Positions 11,581-22,746 of a stretch of 64,000 nucleotides of DNA are shown here, piece by piece (positions within the stretch are counted from its first letter, which is position 1; each line of letters begins with the position of its first letter). Position numbers and translations under genes: made by a program. This DNA comes from Euonymus europaeus. Lineage: Eukaryota; Streptophyta; Magnoliopsida; Celastrales; Celastraceae. The stretch covers positions 21,114,760-21,178,759 of the forward strand of contig OY756969.1 of assembly GCA_963580455.1 (NCBI GenBank), given 5' to 3'. Below the pieces are notes generated by a model. That model had not been told where the DNA came from, did no database searches, and saw only the letters and a list, made by a program, of their open reading frames with translations.

Positions 11581-12933
11581 GTGCTTAATGGCACAAACTT
11601 CAAGGTCTGGAAGGAGATGGTTTTAACCGTTCTCGGTTGTATGGATCTTGACCTTGCACTTCGGACAGAACGTCCTCTTCCTCTCACTGATACTAGTACC
11701 TCTGAGGCTAAACTGGACTATGAGAGGTGGGACCGTTCTAATCGCATGAGTGTCATGATTATGAAACTTTCCATTCCTGAAGCATTCAGGGGCAATGTGC
11801 CTGAGGATAATGCTAAGACGTTCCTGGCGGACATTGAAAAGCTTTTCGCTAAAAATGAAAAAGCTGAAACAAGTACTCTTTTGAGTAGTCTTGTTTCAAT
11901 GAAGTACAATGGTCGCGGGAACGTAAGGGAGTACATCATGAAGATGTCTAATCTCACCACAAAACTGAAAACACTTAAGTTAGAGCTGTCTGATGACTTG
12001 CTCGTGCATTTGGTTCTTATCTCTCTTTCTGCACAATTCAGTCAACTAAAGGTGAGCTATAACACCCAACCGGTGAAATGGTCACTGAATGAGCTTATAG
12101 CTCAATGTGTGCAAGAAGAGGAAAGATTTCAGGATGATAAGATATCTAATAGTGCTCATTTGGCATCTTCCTCAATGGGCAAGAAAATAAAATGGCCTAA
12201 GAAGAAGGAAACTGCAGTTGGGACACCACAGAAGGTGCAAAAGAGGCAGGATCAGGAATCCACTTGTTTCTTTTGCAAGAAAGGTGGACACATGAAGAAA
12301 GAATGTCCCAAATATGCTGCTTGGCGTGTGAAGAAAGGTACACTTCTCAATTTAGTTTGTTCTGAAGTTAATTTAGCTTCTGTACCAAAATACACTTGGT
12401 GGGTAGATACTGGTGCTACTACTCACATAAGTGTATCTCTACAGGATTGCCTGTGGAGTCGACTGTCAATTGATGCTGAAAGATTCATCTATGTGGGCGA
12501 TAGCAAAAGGGTAGCAGTGGAGGCAATAGCTACTTTTAAATTATCTTTCAAAACTGATAGTATTTTGAATTTAGAAGAGACCTTTGTTGTACCGTCATTT
12601 AGACGAAACTTAATTTATGTTTCCAGTTTGGACAAACTTGGGTATATTTGTTCTTTTGGAGATGGTAAATTTAGTCTTTTCGAGAATTCAACACTAATTG
12701 GTATTGGTATTTTGATTGATAATATGTATATGTTGGATACAATTGTCCCATTACAAGAAACACTGCATGCTCATTCAAGTGGTACAAAACGGAAATTGAC
12801 TACTGAAGATTCTTTTATGTTATGGCATAAGCGTTTGGGTCATATCTCTAAACAGAGAATTGACAGGCTTGTGTCAGATGGAATCATTCACTCCCTTGAC
12901 TCAACAGACTTTAATGTTATGTCGAATGTATAA
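11581..12933 (+). pseudogene. copia gag and protease region, frameshifted at its end
   Basis: A 450-residue frame. Residues ~1-200 are a copia gag (LNGTNFKVWKEMV, then the UBN2-type core). A zinc knuckle CFFCKKGGHMKKEC (CX2CX4HX4C) follows, then the protease active site WWVDTGATTHIS and the gag-pre-integrase segment SFMLWHKRLGHISKQRI. The frame is lost near 12920 and stops at 12931. The true start is upstream of the first aligned residue and probably spliced, so 11581 is only where the frame can be followed from. Confidence 0.88.
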
Positions 12934-12992
12934 AGGGAAAACAGACAAACATAAAGAAATTAGGTGCCAAGAGGAGTTCAGGCGTCTTAGAA

Positions 12993-13721
12993 TTGATTCA
13001 TACTGATATTTGTGGACCATTCCCTACAGCTTCGTGGAATGGTCAACAGTATTTTATCATATTCATAGACGATTACTCCCATTATGGGTACTTATATTTA
13101 ATCCATGAGAAGTCTCAATCCCTAGATATGTTCAAGGCTTATAAAGCTGAAGTTGAAAATCAACTTGGCAAAAGTATAAAAGCTGTCAGATCTAACCGTG
13201 GTGGTGAGTACTACAGTAGATATGATGGATCAAGTGAACAATTTCCAGGACCTTTTGCTAAATTCCTAGAGGAATGTGGAATCGTCCCGCAATACACAAT
13301 GTCGGGTAAACCTAGCATGAATGGTGTTGCAGAAAGGCGAAATAGAACACTTAAAGACATGATAAGAAGTATGATAAGTCATTATTCTTTACCAGAATCT
13401 CTCTGGGGAGACGCACTCAAGACTGTAGTTTATATCCTTAATCGAGTTCCTAGCAAAGCTGTAGCTAAAACACCTTATGAGCAATGGTTAGGCAAAAGGC
13501 CTAGCATAAGGCATTTGCACATTTGGGGATGTCCAGCTGAGGCAAGGCCATACAGGCCGAACGAAAGGAAATTGGACTCCAAAACTGTTAGCTGCTATTT
13601 TGTTGGATACTCTGAAAGGTCAAGAGGTTTCAAATTTTATGATCCCTCTACTAGGTCATTTTTCGAGACGGGAAATGCGAGATTTTTTGAGGATGATGAG
13701 TTTGGGGGGAAGATAAAATAA
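12993..13721 (+). pseudogene. copia integrase core fragment
   Basis: A 242-residue frame with the rve integrase core: first acidic site in IHTDICGPF, then [11 protein letters not shown] and the glutamate in [12 protein letters not shown]. The second catalytic aspartate, normally in a SDRGGEY block, reads SNRGGEY here, so one residue of the DDE triad appears to be Asn. The frame is lost in a run of G at 13706-13711. The catalytic change and frame break both argue against activity. Confidence 0.87.
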
Positions 13722-13786
13722 GAGATGTTGTCTTTGAAGATGAATTTGTTTCTCTTCCTATTGTTGCTATTGACAATGATCAGCTT

Positions 13787-15436
13787 ATGTTTCCTGACAT
13801 TGTTCAAGAAGCAAATTCGGAAAATCAAGACAACACTGAGGAACTTCCCATCCAAAATGAAGGAATTGCTCCACAAGAGCAAACTCAACAACCTCAAGAA
13901 CAAATGCCATTAAGAAGATCCAATAGAGAAAGGAGAAATGCTATTTCAGATGATTATATTGTCTTTCTCCAAGAATATGAGTTTGATATAGGAGTGGAAG
14001 ATGATCCATTCACTTTCACTCAAGCCAAACAAAGTTCTAATTCTCAAAAGTGGATTGATGCCATGAATGATGAGATGAAATCCATGAAAGACAATGATGT
14101 TTGGGATCTTGTCGAATTGCCTAAAGGTTCAAAGCCCATTGGTTGTAAATGGATATTTAAAACCAAAAGGGATTCAAAAGGCAATATCGACAGATATAAG
14201 GCTCGTCTAATCGCTAAGGGTTTCACTCAAAAGGAAGGCATTGATTATAAAGAAACTTTCTCTCCAGTTTCTTTGAAAGATTCTTTTAGGATAATAATGG
14301 CATTCGTGGCTCTTTTTAATATGGAGCTACATCAGATGGATGTAAAGACTGCGTTTCTTAATGGTGATATTGATGAAACAATCTATATGGTGCAGCCGGA
14401 AAATTTTGTATCAGGTAATTCAAATAATCTGGTCTGTAAATTGAAGAAGTCCATCTATGGTCTTAAACAGGCTTCTCGTCAATGGTATCACAAGTTTCAT
14501 CAAGTTATTCTCTCGTTTGGTTTTGAGGTAAACTTGGTTGATGACTGTGTTTATCATAAGTTCAGTGAGAGTAAATTTATTTTCTTGGTGTTATATGTCG
14601 ATGATATACTACTGGCAAGTAGTGATATAGGCTTAGTACACGAAACCAAGATATTTCTGACAAAGAAATTTGAAATGAAAGATCTTGGTGACGCCTCTTT
14701 TGTATTAGGTATTCAGATACATCGGGATCGTTCTCGAGGTATTCTTGGATTATCACAAAAGAGCTATATCGAAAGAATTCTTAAGAGATTCGGCATGAAG
14801 GATTGTGCACTAGGAAATACTCTCATTGCTAAGGGAGACAAATTTAGTCTCGATCAATGCCCCAAAAATCAAATGGAAATTAAGGAGATGCAAATGAATC
14901 CTTACGCATCTGCTGTAGGGAGTCTTATGTATGCTCAAGTATGTACGCATCCGGACATTGCGTTCATAGTTGGAATGTTGGGCAGATATTTGTGTAATCC
15001 TGGGATGGATCATTGGAAAGCAGCCAAACGGGTTATGCGTTACTTACAGAGAACAAAAGACTACATGCTCACTTATCGAAAATCAGAGAATTTAGAGATC
15101 ATTGGATACTCTGATTCTGATTTTGCTGGATGCCTAGATAGTAAAAGATCCACAACTGGCTATATTTATTTGTTGGCTGGAGGAGTTGTTTCATGGAAAA
15201 GTGTCAAACACGCACTTATAGCTTCTTCCACTATGGAAGCTGAGTTTATAGCTTGTTATGAGGCATCATGTTATGGAAAATGGCTACGGAATTTTATCAC
15301 AGGGCTGCGTATTATGGACAGCATTGATCTAGGATATAATCAATGCAAAGGTTTTTATTACCTAGAAACCTTCTCCCCTGTGGTGAAAAAAACTATAGTA
15401 AGACTATTTCTTGCATTAACAAGTTTACACAATTGA
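13787..15436 (+). pseudogene. copia reverse transcriptase and RNase H, chimeric at the 3' end
   Basis: A 549-residue frame. It begins with the integrase C-terminal tail (RRSNRERR), then a full copia reverse transcriptase (WKWIFK-type start, DVKTAFLNGDI, SIYGLKQASRQWY, catalytic YVDDILLAS) and RNase H (YSDSDFAGC, KRSTTGYIYLL, SSTMEAEFIACYEA). After about 15346 the sequence switches in frame to YLETFSPVVKKTIVRL, which is an early reverse transcriptase motif of another copia copy. The order RNase H then early RT is impossible in one element, so this is a join of two. Confidence 0.88.
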
Positions 15437-16625
15437 AAAATTGAACACGTAGATGTAAATAATACTTCTGAATGGAGAGTTAACTAAATTTGTTTACATG
15501 AGTCCACATCCTGATCTATCTATTCCTAATGGTCATGTGTGCAAGCTAAATAAATCTATTTATGGGTAAAAACATGCTCAAGATGGAATGCCAAATGCAC
15601 TAGTGTTTTGCTAAACTTTGGATTTATTAAGGCTAAATCAGATTACTCCTTATTCTATTACAAAAATAATGGTAAGATATTATTGTTGTTATTATATTTT
15701 GATGATATGGCAATTGAGGGTGATGATTATGAATTGATTATATGTGTAAAAACCTACTTAAGAAATTGTTGTAAAAATTAAGGAAGGAGGGAGTTTGAGA
15801 TTTTTTTGGGATTTGAAGTTCACAAATCAACAGTAGGTTATTTTATTAACCAAAAGAAATACACCCTAAATTTATTGAAGGAAACTGGTTATATAAATTG
15901 TAAACCTGTTAAAACTCTAGTAGATGTAAATCTTAAACTATCATCCAATACAGGAACTCCCTTACCAAATCCTCTAGAATTTGGACGCCTCATAGGAAAA
16001 TTAATGTATTTGACCATTACATGACCAGATCTTAATTTCTTTGTTAATACTCTTGCACGGTTTATGCAAAATCCTACTAATGTTCATCTAAGTGCAGGTT
16101 ACATAATTTTAAGATATATAAAAGGTACAATAGTTGAAGGACTATTCCATCCTTCATCAACTAACCTGCATATTAATGCTTATTGAAATGGGCACTGGGC
16201 TGTTTGGATAGAAACCCGAAGATCTGTGACCTATTATTGTATTACTTTAGTATATTAATTTAGGTGAATCTTTAATTGCCTGGAAGTCCAAGAAGCAGAA
16301 TACTATCTCAAGAAGTTCAGTTGACGCTGAATATCGTTCGATGGCAGCTGCAACAAACGAGCTTTAGTGGTTACACAATTTATTTCATGAAACTCAAATA
16401 GAAATTAAATTACTGATGATTCTGCATTATGACAACCAAACGACAATCCATATTGCTAACAATCTTGTGTTCCATGAGCACATAAAACACATCGATTTAG
16501 ACTGTCATTTTACAAGAGAGAAAATCAAACAAGATATTATAAGATTGAGCTACCTGAAATCCAAGCACAAGACTGTGAATATCCTCACCAAAGGTGTTCC
16601 TATCTCAAGCTCCTGATTTTCAAGC
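15347..16625 (+). mobile_element. second, heavily decayed copia fragment (RT and RNase H)
   Basis: Starting with the ETFSPVV motif, the three frames together carry diverged pieces of a copia reverse transcriptase (LYFDDMAI in place of YVDD; GFEVHKSTVGYFINQKKYTLNLL at 15806-15900; PLEFGRLIGKLMYLTIT) and RNase H ([17 protein letters not shown] segment near 16310, HIDLDCHFTREKI near 16490, ILTKG near 16580). Stops and frame changes are frequent, so it is much older than the upstream element. No LTR is identifiable after it. Confidence 0.82.
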
Positions 16626-16761
16626 TCAACATGGTAAACCCCTCGACCATTTCAACCTTGCAGGGGGTCGTCGAAGAAATTGCCCATCAAAGCTGTGATT
16701 TCAATTTGTTTAACGACCGCTTTGAAATAAGGCTTAAAAGGCAGATTATTTTTTGGCAACT

Positions 16762-16797
16762 TAAGCTAACGGTATTGGCAGCGATACCGCTAGCTTA
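16762..16797. repeat. hairpin, 14-bp stem with one wobble pair
   Basis: TAAGCTAACGGTAT at 16762-16775 and ATACCGCTAGCTTA at 16784-16797 pair except for one position, with an 8-nt loop. It lies just 3' of the decayed copia. Its role is unknown. Confidence 0.65.
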
Positions 16798-18159
16798 TGT
16801 GTGCTTTCAAAGAAGTCCTAGCTTTTAATAGTGAGTGAGAAAGGGCTATGCTTAGGGCAACCACGGTAGGACATCCATTAAATTTATTTTTGGATCTCAC
16901 ATTTATTACAAAAAATATGGTCATACATATTTATTCACATCAGCAAAATATAAATCCTTATACATTTTTCTCTCCCATTTTGGACAAGCCAACAACTTTG
17001 CTCTCCTCCCTAATGTTCATATTAAATTTATACCATTAATACCGAGTCTCACTCTTGTTATAAAAAAATTAATTCACATATTCATTCATATCAATAAAAC
17101 ACATTTTTCAATATTATCAAAATATTACACATTTACTATCCATCAAAGATTACACTATCACTTGAAGCTTTCATGGATAGAGTTGGCTTTGGATTTGACG
17201 CTTTGGTCCCTCCGACCGACAACAACCAACTAGTCTCTCTATCGTCAAAATAAATAAATAAATATCTCTCTATCTCTATCTCTATCTCCCATGATCACTA
17301 GACTAGATACAGATCAGAATCACTTAACGTGCGTGTTGGTTTTCATTCATGCTTTGCCAAATTGGAATCTCTTTGTCCGCTGGTGAGTGACTTTGAGTGT
17401 GAGTGGGTTGGACCCACCTCAACCCCATCAAACTTGACTACTCCTACCCCCTCAGGTATCCATGTCTCGGTCTCTCCCTCTCCCTCTCTATATAGACCGT
17501 TAGACACACATACATATTATTATTATCTCTTTGAAATCCATGTAAAAGAATCTAAAACTTAATTATTGTATGCATGATGGCCTGTTTTGGATAAAATAAA
17601 GAAAAAAGATAGTAATGCTCGGAATGTCATTGATAACAATCTCAAAAGTATCACAAGTGTATCAAAAGTATGATGACATTACAATAAAGAGATTCATTAA
17701 GAATCACACTCAAATAAATGAGTGTCGCAACTGCTGTGATACTTTTGAAAAAATTATCACTGAGATCTTTATATGTATCTAGCTACTATAATAAATGTAG
17801 ATATCTATTTATGCATGTGTTAGAGTTTGTGATCCGAATTTAGTTTTGGTCTGATTCAAAAAATTCACGGTGCGACAAAATTTTGATAGGATTTTCGACT
17901 AGTATTTATTCATTGTAAAGTCGTCATTCAAACTTCTCTTGTACCTATTTTTTTCTCCACAGAGTGAAATTTTCTCTCTCAACCCGTGGTTTTTCCCTCT
18001 AAGGGTTTTCCACGTAAACCATTGGGTGCTTAATCCTTTATTATTGTTTTTGATTCAATTCTATTATTTCAGCATGCATGATTATTGTTTGAGTGAGAGA
18101 GAGAAATTTCATCAAGCGGTCATTTATATATACATAATGCACAAATCAAGGTGTAAAAG
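16798..18159. other. intergenic DNA with a possible foldback at 17615-17770
   Basis: No gene recognised. Bases 17260-17290 are a tctcta microsatellite. Near 17643 (caaaagtatcacaag) and 17734 (ctgtgatacttttg) lie inverted copies of one phrase; the similarity extends outward with mismatches to about 17615 and 17770, suggesting a small MITE without a defined target duplication. Confidence 0.4.
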
Positions 18160-18175
18160 AAGGAACCAATCAATA

Positions 18176-18375
18176 CCAACAAGTGGTAGCCTAATTGGTC
18201 TTCCTACCGTGTAGAAAATGGAAGATCCTGTGTTAAAATCTCTCTTGCTATCAATTTGAATGAGATTTATCATCATTATGATGAGAATTGTAAAAGAGAC
18301 CTCCCTCTGTGTAGCCCACTGGCCCATTGGGCTTTTTTATTTCTGTTGGATATTCCCCTCCTTGGTATTAAAAAA
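18176..18375 (+). mobile_element. tRNA-derived SINE with target site duplications
   Basis: The 5' end holds an A-box-like TAGCCTAATTGG at about 18188 and a B-box-like gtgttaaaatct at about 18231, spaced as in tRNA-derived SINEs; the 3' end is an A-run. Direct repeats flank it: aaggaaccaatcaata (18160-18175) and aaggaattaatcaata (18376-18391), 14 of 16 identical. Together these are the marks of LINE-driven SINE insertion. The family name is not known to me. Confidence 0.75.
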
Positions 18376-18391
18376 AAGGAATTAATCAATA

Positions 18392-20616
18392 GAAGTAGAA
18401 ATTCTCTCCAACATATATAAAACTCGTAATTTTGTGACGTGATACAAGTCATTATGGGTTTAAATTTTTAAAGTACAAAATTTCATCATATACCAAACAT
18501 TTTTTGGAGTTGTTGAACTATAGTAGTATGAAAAGGATTTGTAATTAGCACTAATGAAGTCACAAAATAACATAAAAGATTGACAAAATGGATGTATAAT
18601 ATATAAATTAATTAGGTCACGACATATTGTGATTGTGATTGTGATTGTACATGGATTGTATGTGTGAGTGTAGTAGTGGGGTCAAAACCATGTGGCATAT
18701 AAGTCTTTGCATAGAGATAATTTTAACACTTAATTAATTCTTAATTGATAATTTAAGACACTAACTTTGTTAAATTAATAGAATACTAGCATTTTCCTAC
18801 AAACAAGTTTCAAGCTTGACTTTCACACCCTATTTTTAACATATAATAAAATTACATAAAAAATCATCATCATTGCTAATTAACTATTAATGACAATAGG
18901 TAATTGATCTTTTGGAATATCCTAATGAACATTAATTAGCTAGGTTGATCTTTCTTTGGTGTGATCATATAAAAATAACACAATGTGAATACCAAAGTAA
19001 TTAATATTACTGCCAAGAGAATGATGAAGAGGGTGTTTGGTTGGAAGGAGAAGATCCTTTGAAAGACTACAAAATCCGTTTGTCCCCCAAACTATGCTTG
19101 TTTTTTTCAGAGCTGCTCCCATCACATGCTGTTCCATTCCATCTTCTGACAACAATGACGGTTTCTTTTATTGTTTTAATGTCTTTTTTAACTGCAAATC
19201 CAACAAGATCAAACAACATGAGCAAGAGATACCTGGCCAATAAACCTACCTATCTAGCTCCCCTTTTTTAAAAAAAAGAAAGAATTTTTATATCAAAGGA
19301 GGAGGAGAAAATCCATACTCCAGAAAGTCACAATGAGGGGCTAAACTGAAACCCATAAGCAAGAAGAACAAAGGAACAATCTCTCAATATGAAAATAAAA
19401 TGCACAAAACAGCAAAGAATATTGCCCTAAGATAAACATTTAGAATATTTAATAGCAGCAAACCATGGAGTCAATTCGAATCATACTTTTGACTTGGACC
19501 GGAAGATCATTTAACCAGTAGAAATAACTAGAGTTTTTACCTTGGGAAGCTTTAGTTGAAAGAAAGTCTACGCAACCATTGATTTTCTTATATATAAATG
19601 CTTGAACTAAATATCGATAGATCCACAATTTTCTTCAATCTGTCTTTTAATGTAAATTACCTTCCAAGGACAATAAAGTTAGCCATCAAGATGCTAACAG
19701 CAATCAAAGAGATAGATTCAACCTGGATTATAGTCTGGAGACTCAATCACGTAGATGTCATCGTGTATAGTTTTCATCTCAGTCTAAGTAATGGATTGAG
19801 GACCATAGTAATTAGATAATCCAGCCACAAGTTGACCATTATGGTCTGTCAACAAACATCCACTAGCATCTCCATGATGACCAAGCACACTTCCATAACA
19901 ACTGATTTTAACATAATAATAAGGGGGGAATCCATTATAAGATAACAATCCTAGCTAACCGTAGTCTTCTTGCTAGTCTTATATTTTAACTTAAGATCAC
20001 ACTCTTCCCACTTGGAATTCTCATTCCCTCACGTTCAGTAGTCATCACTATCTGGTGCAAGGTATCATAGCAAAAAGAATACTTACTTGAATATGTTATT
20101 CTACATACAAATATTTAGGAACGAGTTTACTTGTTGTTGATTCGACAAACGAATATCAGATACAAAGCTTCTTAAAACTTTTGTTTCGACAAATGAATAC
20201 CAGAATTAAGACTTTAATGCTTTGTTGATTCTAACACTAAAAGTGCAAACTCTAAAATATTTAATTGAAAATAAAATCATAAAAATTACAATAAATACCG
20301 AAAACGAAATAGCGCACATGATTCAAATTAAATCACTTGTTGTCGATCCCAATCCAAATATAACAAAACTGATTCATGAACTAAAGATCTTGATCTACAT
20401 CACTACCCGAACATTCTAACAAGTGGAATACGTGGGTAAGTATTTCATAATTCATAGTTCACAAGATCACGCATAAGTTGCCGTATACTTGTTTAGTGGG
20501 ATTAGTTATATTCTAGTCAACTCGGTCTCCCCAATGAATTATAAATTGTATTATTTCTTCGTTAATATTGATCACTATACATTTCCTTCTGATGAAGAGT
20601 GATTAAAGTTGAAGTA
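18392..20616. other. intergenic, no recognised gene
   Basis: AT-rich DNA. Short open frames at 19037-19271, 19598-19819 and 20222-20419 have no recognisable motif and no splice-compatible neighbours. I see nothing I can support as a gene. Confidence 0.4.
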
Positions 20617-20624
20617 GTGGGATT

Positions 20625-21055
20625 TAGGGATGGCAACAGGGCGGGGTAGGGTGGCATATGCCCTCCGCATCCCCGCCCCCATCCTTGATTTTTAGGATTC
20701 GGGGAATCCCCAAACCCGAACTCGACAGGACGGGTGAGACCCATCCGTGAATCTATCCCAAAAATATTATATTATTTTACGTATATGTATTATATATGTG
20801 TGTTTGTGTCAATGTATTTATGTATTATATATATATGTATATTTGTGTGATTGTATGTATGTATTATATATATGTGTATAAGAGTATATTAGAAATATCT
20901 AATACATATATATATATATAATATTATAAAAAAATTCGGGTTGGGTTTGATATCGTACCCTACCCGTCTCCGGATAATGACACCCGAACCCGAATCCTAA
21001 CCTTTTCGGGTCTGGTACCCACGGGCCAGACCGACGGAGAATTTTGCCATCCCTA
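20625..21055. mobile_element. hAT-type MITE, 431 bp, perfect 8-bp target duplication
   Basis: The ends are inverted repeats: TAGGGATGGCAA at 20625 and TTGCCATCCCTA at 21055. They are flanked by identical 8-bp direct repeats GTGGGATT (20617-20624 and 21056-21063), the duplication length made by hAT transposases. The interior has a GC-rich left part, a TA-rich microsatellite-like middle and a GC-rich right part, and no coding capacity. It lies about 460 bp upstream of the Dof start codon at 21516. Confidence 0.9.
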
Positions 21056-21515
21056 GTGGGATTGTGGATGACTGACTGCATCGAGATTCCCTCTAACTCT
21101 CGAATCTGATAGACTCTAAAGAATGTTGCTTGGTGATGCGTAGTAAATAAGTAATGTATATGACTATTATATGTATGTGGAAATTGGAAAAGTAAAGAGT
21201 CTCGTGTAGTTACTTTCTCGGACTTCTCAAAGATTCATCTGTTAAATGTTTTCACTTTATCTTCCTGTGCTCTTCTTGAATTTTGAATATCTGTTCTTCC
21301 CTCTTGTTTTTCTCATTTTTCAAAATTCAACCCCGTTAAAGTCTCTCACACATGAAAAACACGCCCCGTCACGTGAAATTTTGTCCCTAAAAAAAAGTTC
21401 TATCCTCTCTAGCTATATTTGTTATTAATTATATAGACTATCATAGTCTCATGTCAACACCTGTTCTTTGTCTATACCTCTTTGTGTTCAAACGATTCTG
21501 TAGCCTGAGGAGAAA

Positions 21516-22746
21516 ATGTTGGGTGACTGTGAGAAGACGGAAGTCATCTCTTCATCAACTACCAAAGAATGGTCACAGGTCTCTCTCTCTCTCTCTTAAT
21601 TATTAGACACAAAAACGTGACCCCATTTTTGTTGCTTTGCTTTTGGAATGAGAATATCTATATTGAGTTGTTTTGTTATTTTTACCCTAAAACATCCAAA
21701 CCTTAAAGTTTTTCTTTCTTTCTCTCTCTCTCTCTTTCTTTCTCTCTCTCTCTCTTTCTTTCTCTCTCTTTTTGTTTGATGAAAAGAATTTGATGGCATC
21801 ATCAACAACAACAACAAGGCTTAATATGGAGAAACCAGGACAATATCAATCACAACAACAACAACAGCCGCCCCAGCAGCCTCTCAGGTGTCCTCGCTGT
21901 GATTCATCGAACACAAAGTTTTGCTACTACAACAACTACAGTTTGTCTCAGCCAAGACACTTCTGTAAGGCTTGTAAGCGGTACTGGACTAGAGGAGGAA
22001 CACTAAGGAATGTTCCAGTGGGTGGTGGGTGCAGGAAGAACAAACGTGTTAAGAGACCAAATGATGGTGCAAGTAGTACTATTGATGTAGTTGATTCTTC
22101 ATCAGATCTTCAAAACCCTAACCCTAATCGGCCTAATCAGTCGCCATCGCAGATCGTTGTTTCTTCGGGGATAAGTCATGTTAATCCTTTGTTTTATGGG
22201 TTACCCAGTAACCCATCGGAGATGAATTTTTCATTTCCAAGGTTTAGTAGTAGTTATGGGTATCATCTACTGCCTAATCAGTTGAATGGATTTGGATTAG
22301 GGTTTTCCTCAAATGGGTTTAATCCTGGTAAGCAAATCCAGGATGGGTTAGCTGCAAATTCTCTTCTTTCTAGTTATTCTTCCATGTTTGGGTCAACCAC
22401 CTCATATTCCAACACTAGTACCACAACAGCAACTTCACCAACTATCGCTTCTTTGATTGCCTCAGCTGGTCTTTCCCAGCAAAAGTTGATCAAAGATAAC
22501 CATTATTTTCAAGGCTTGACACCCTTTGATCAATTTCAGATGGCAAGTAGTATGAGTGATCATCATGTGAAAGAAATGAAAATCGAAGAGGGACAAAACA
22601 GGACGGGTGATTGGGACCCACAATGCCAGAATCAGATGGAGGAGATTGGTTTATCTGATCCTACAGTTGACTGGAACTCTACAAGTGTTGGTACTTGGCA
22701 TGATCCAGCTGCAAATATTGGTTCTCCTGTAACTTCTTTCATCTAG
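21516..22746 (+). CDS. Dof zinc finger transcription factor, DOF1.4-type (2 exons, 340 aa)
   Basis: Exon 1 (21516-21578, 21 codons, starting [10 protein letters not shown]) joins exon 2 (21787-22746) in phase 0. The Dof domain lies at about residues 54-108: CPRC, 21 residues, then CKAC, with the invariant [17 protein letters not shown] and [27 protein letters not shown] stretches, so all four zinc ligands are present. Dof proteins bind AAAG sites in plant promoters in the nucleus. The domain and the short first exon resemble Arabidopsis DOF1.4 (At1g28310) from memory. The C-terminal two thirds is Ser/Asn-rich with a WDP/W-rich end (residues ~305-335), usual for Dof activation regions. The 208-bp intron is almost pure CT repeat before its acceptor. 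A start at the in-frame ATG 21793 is possible if exon 1 is skipped. Confidence 0.92.
21579..21786 (+). other. Dof intron with CT microsatellites
   Basis: A GT-AG intron of 208 bp. (CT)n tracts lie immediately at the donor (21579-21595) and at 21717-21770, the latter serving as an exceptionally long polypyrimidine tract before the acceptor gaaaag at 21786. The tract is likely to vary in length between individuals. Confidence 0.7.

Larger units (their letters stand above)
9704..15346 (+). mobile_element. Ty1/copia retrotransposon, 5' LTR to RNase H, 3' end lost
   Basis: A 5' LTR (9704-10068) is followed by a primer-binding site, a ~1.5-kb leader and gag-pol in copia order: gag, protease, integrase, reverse transcriptase, RNase H. 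Two frame changes break the ORF (near 12920 and in a G-run at 13706-13711). The end of RNase H, the polypurine tract and the 3' LTR are missing, because the sequence passes at about 15347 into a different copia element. The element cannot be autonomous. Conservation of long frames suggests it is not very old. Confidence 0.9.
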
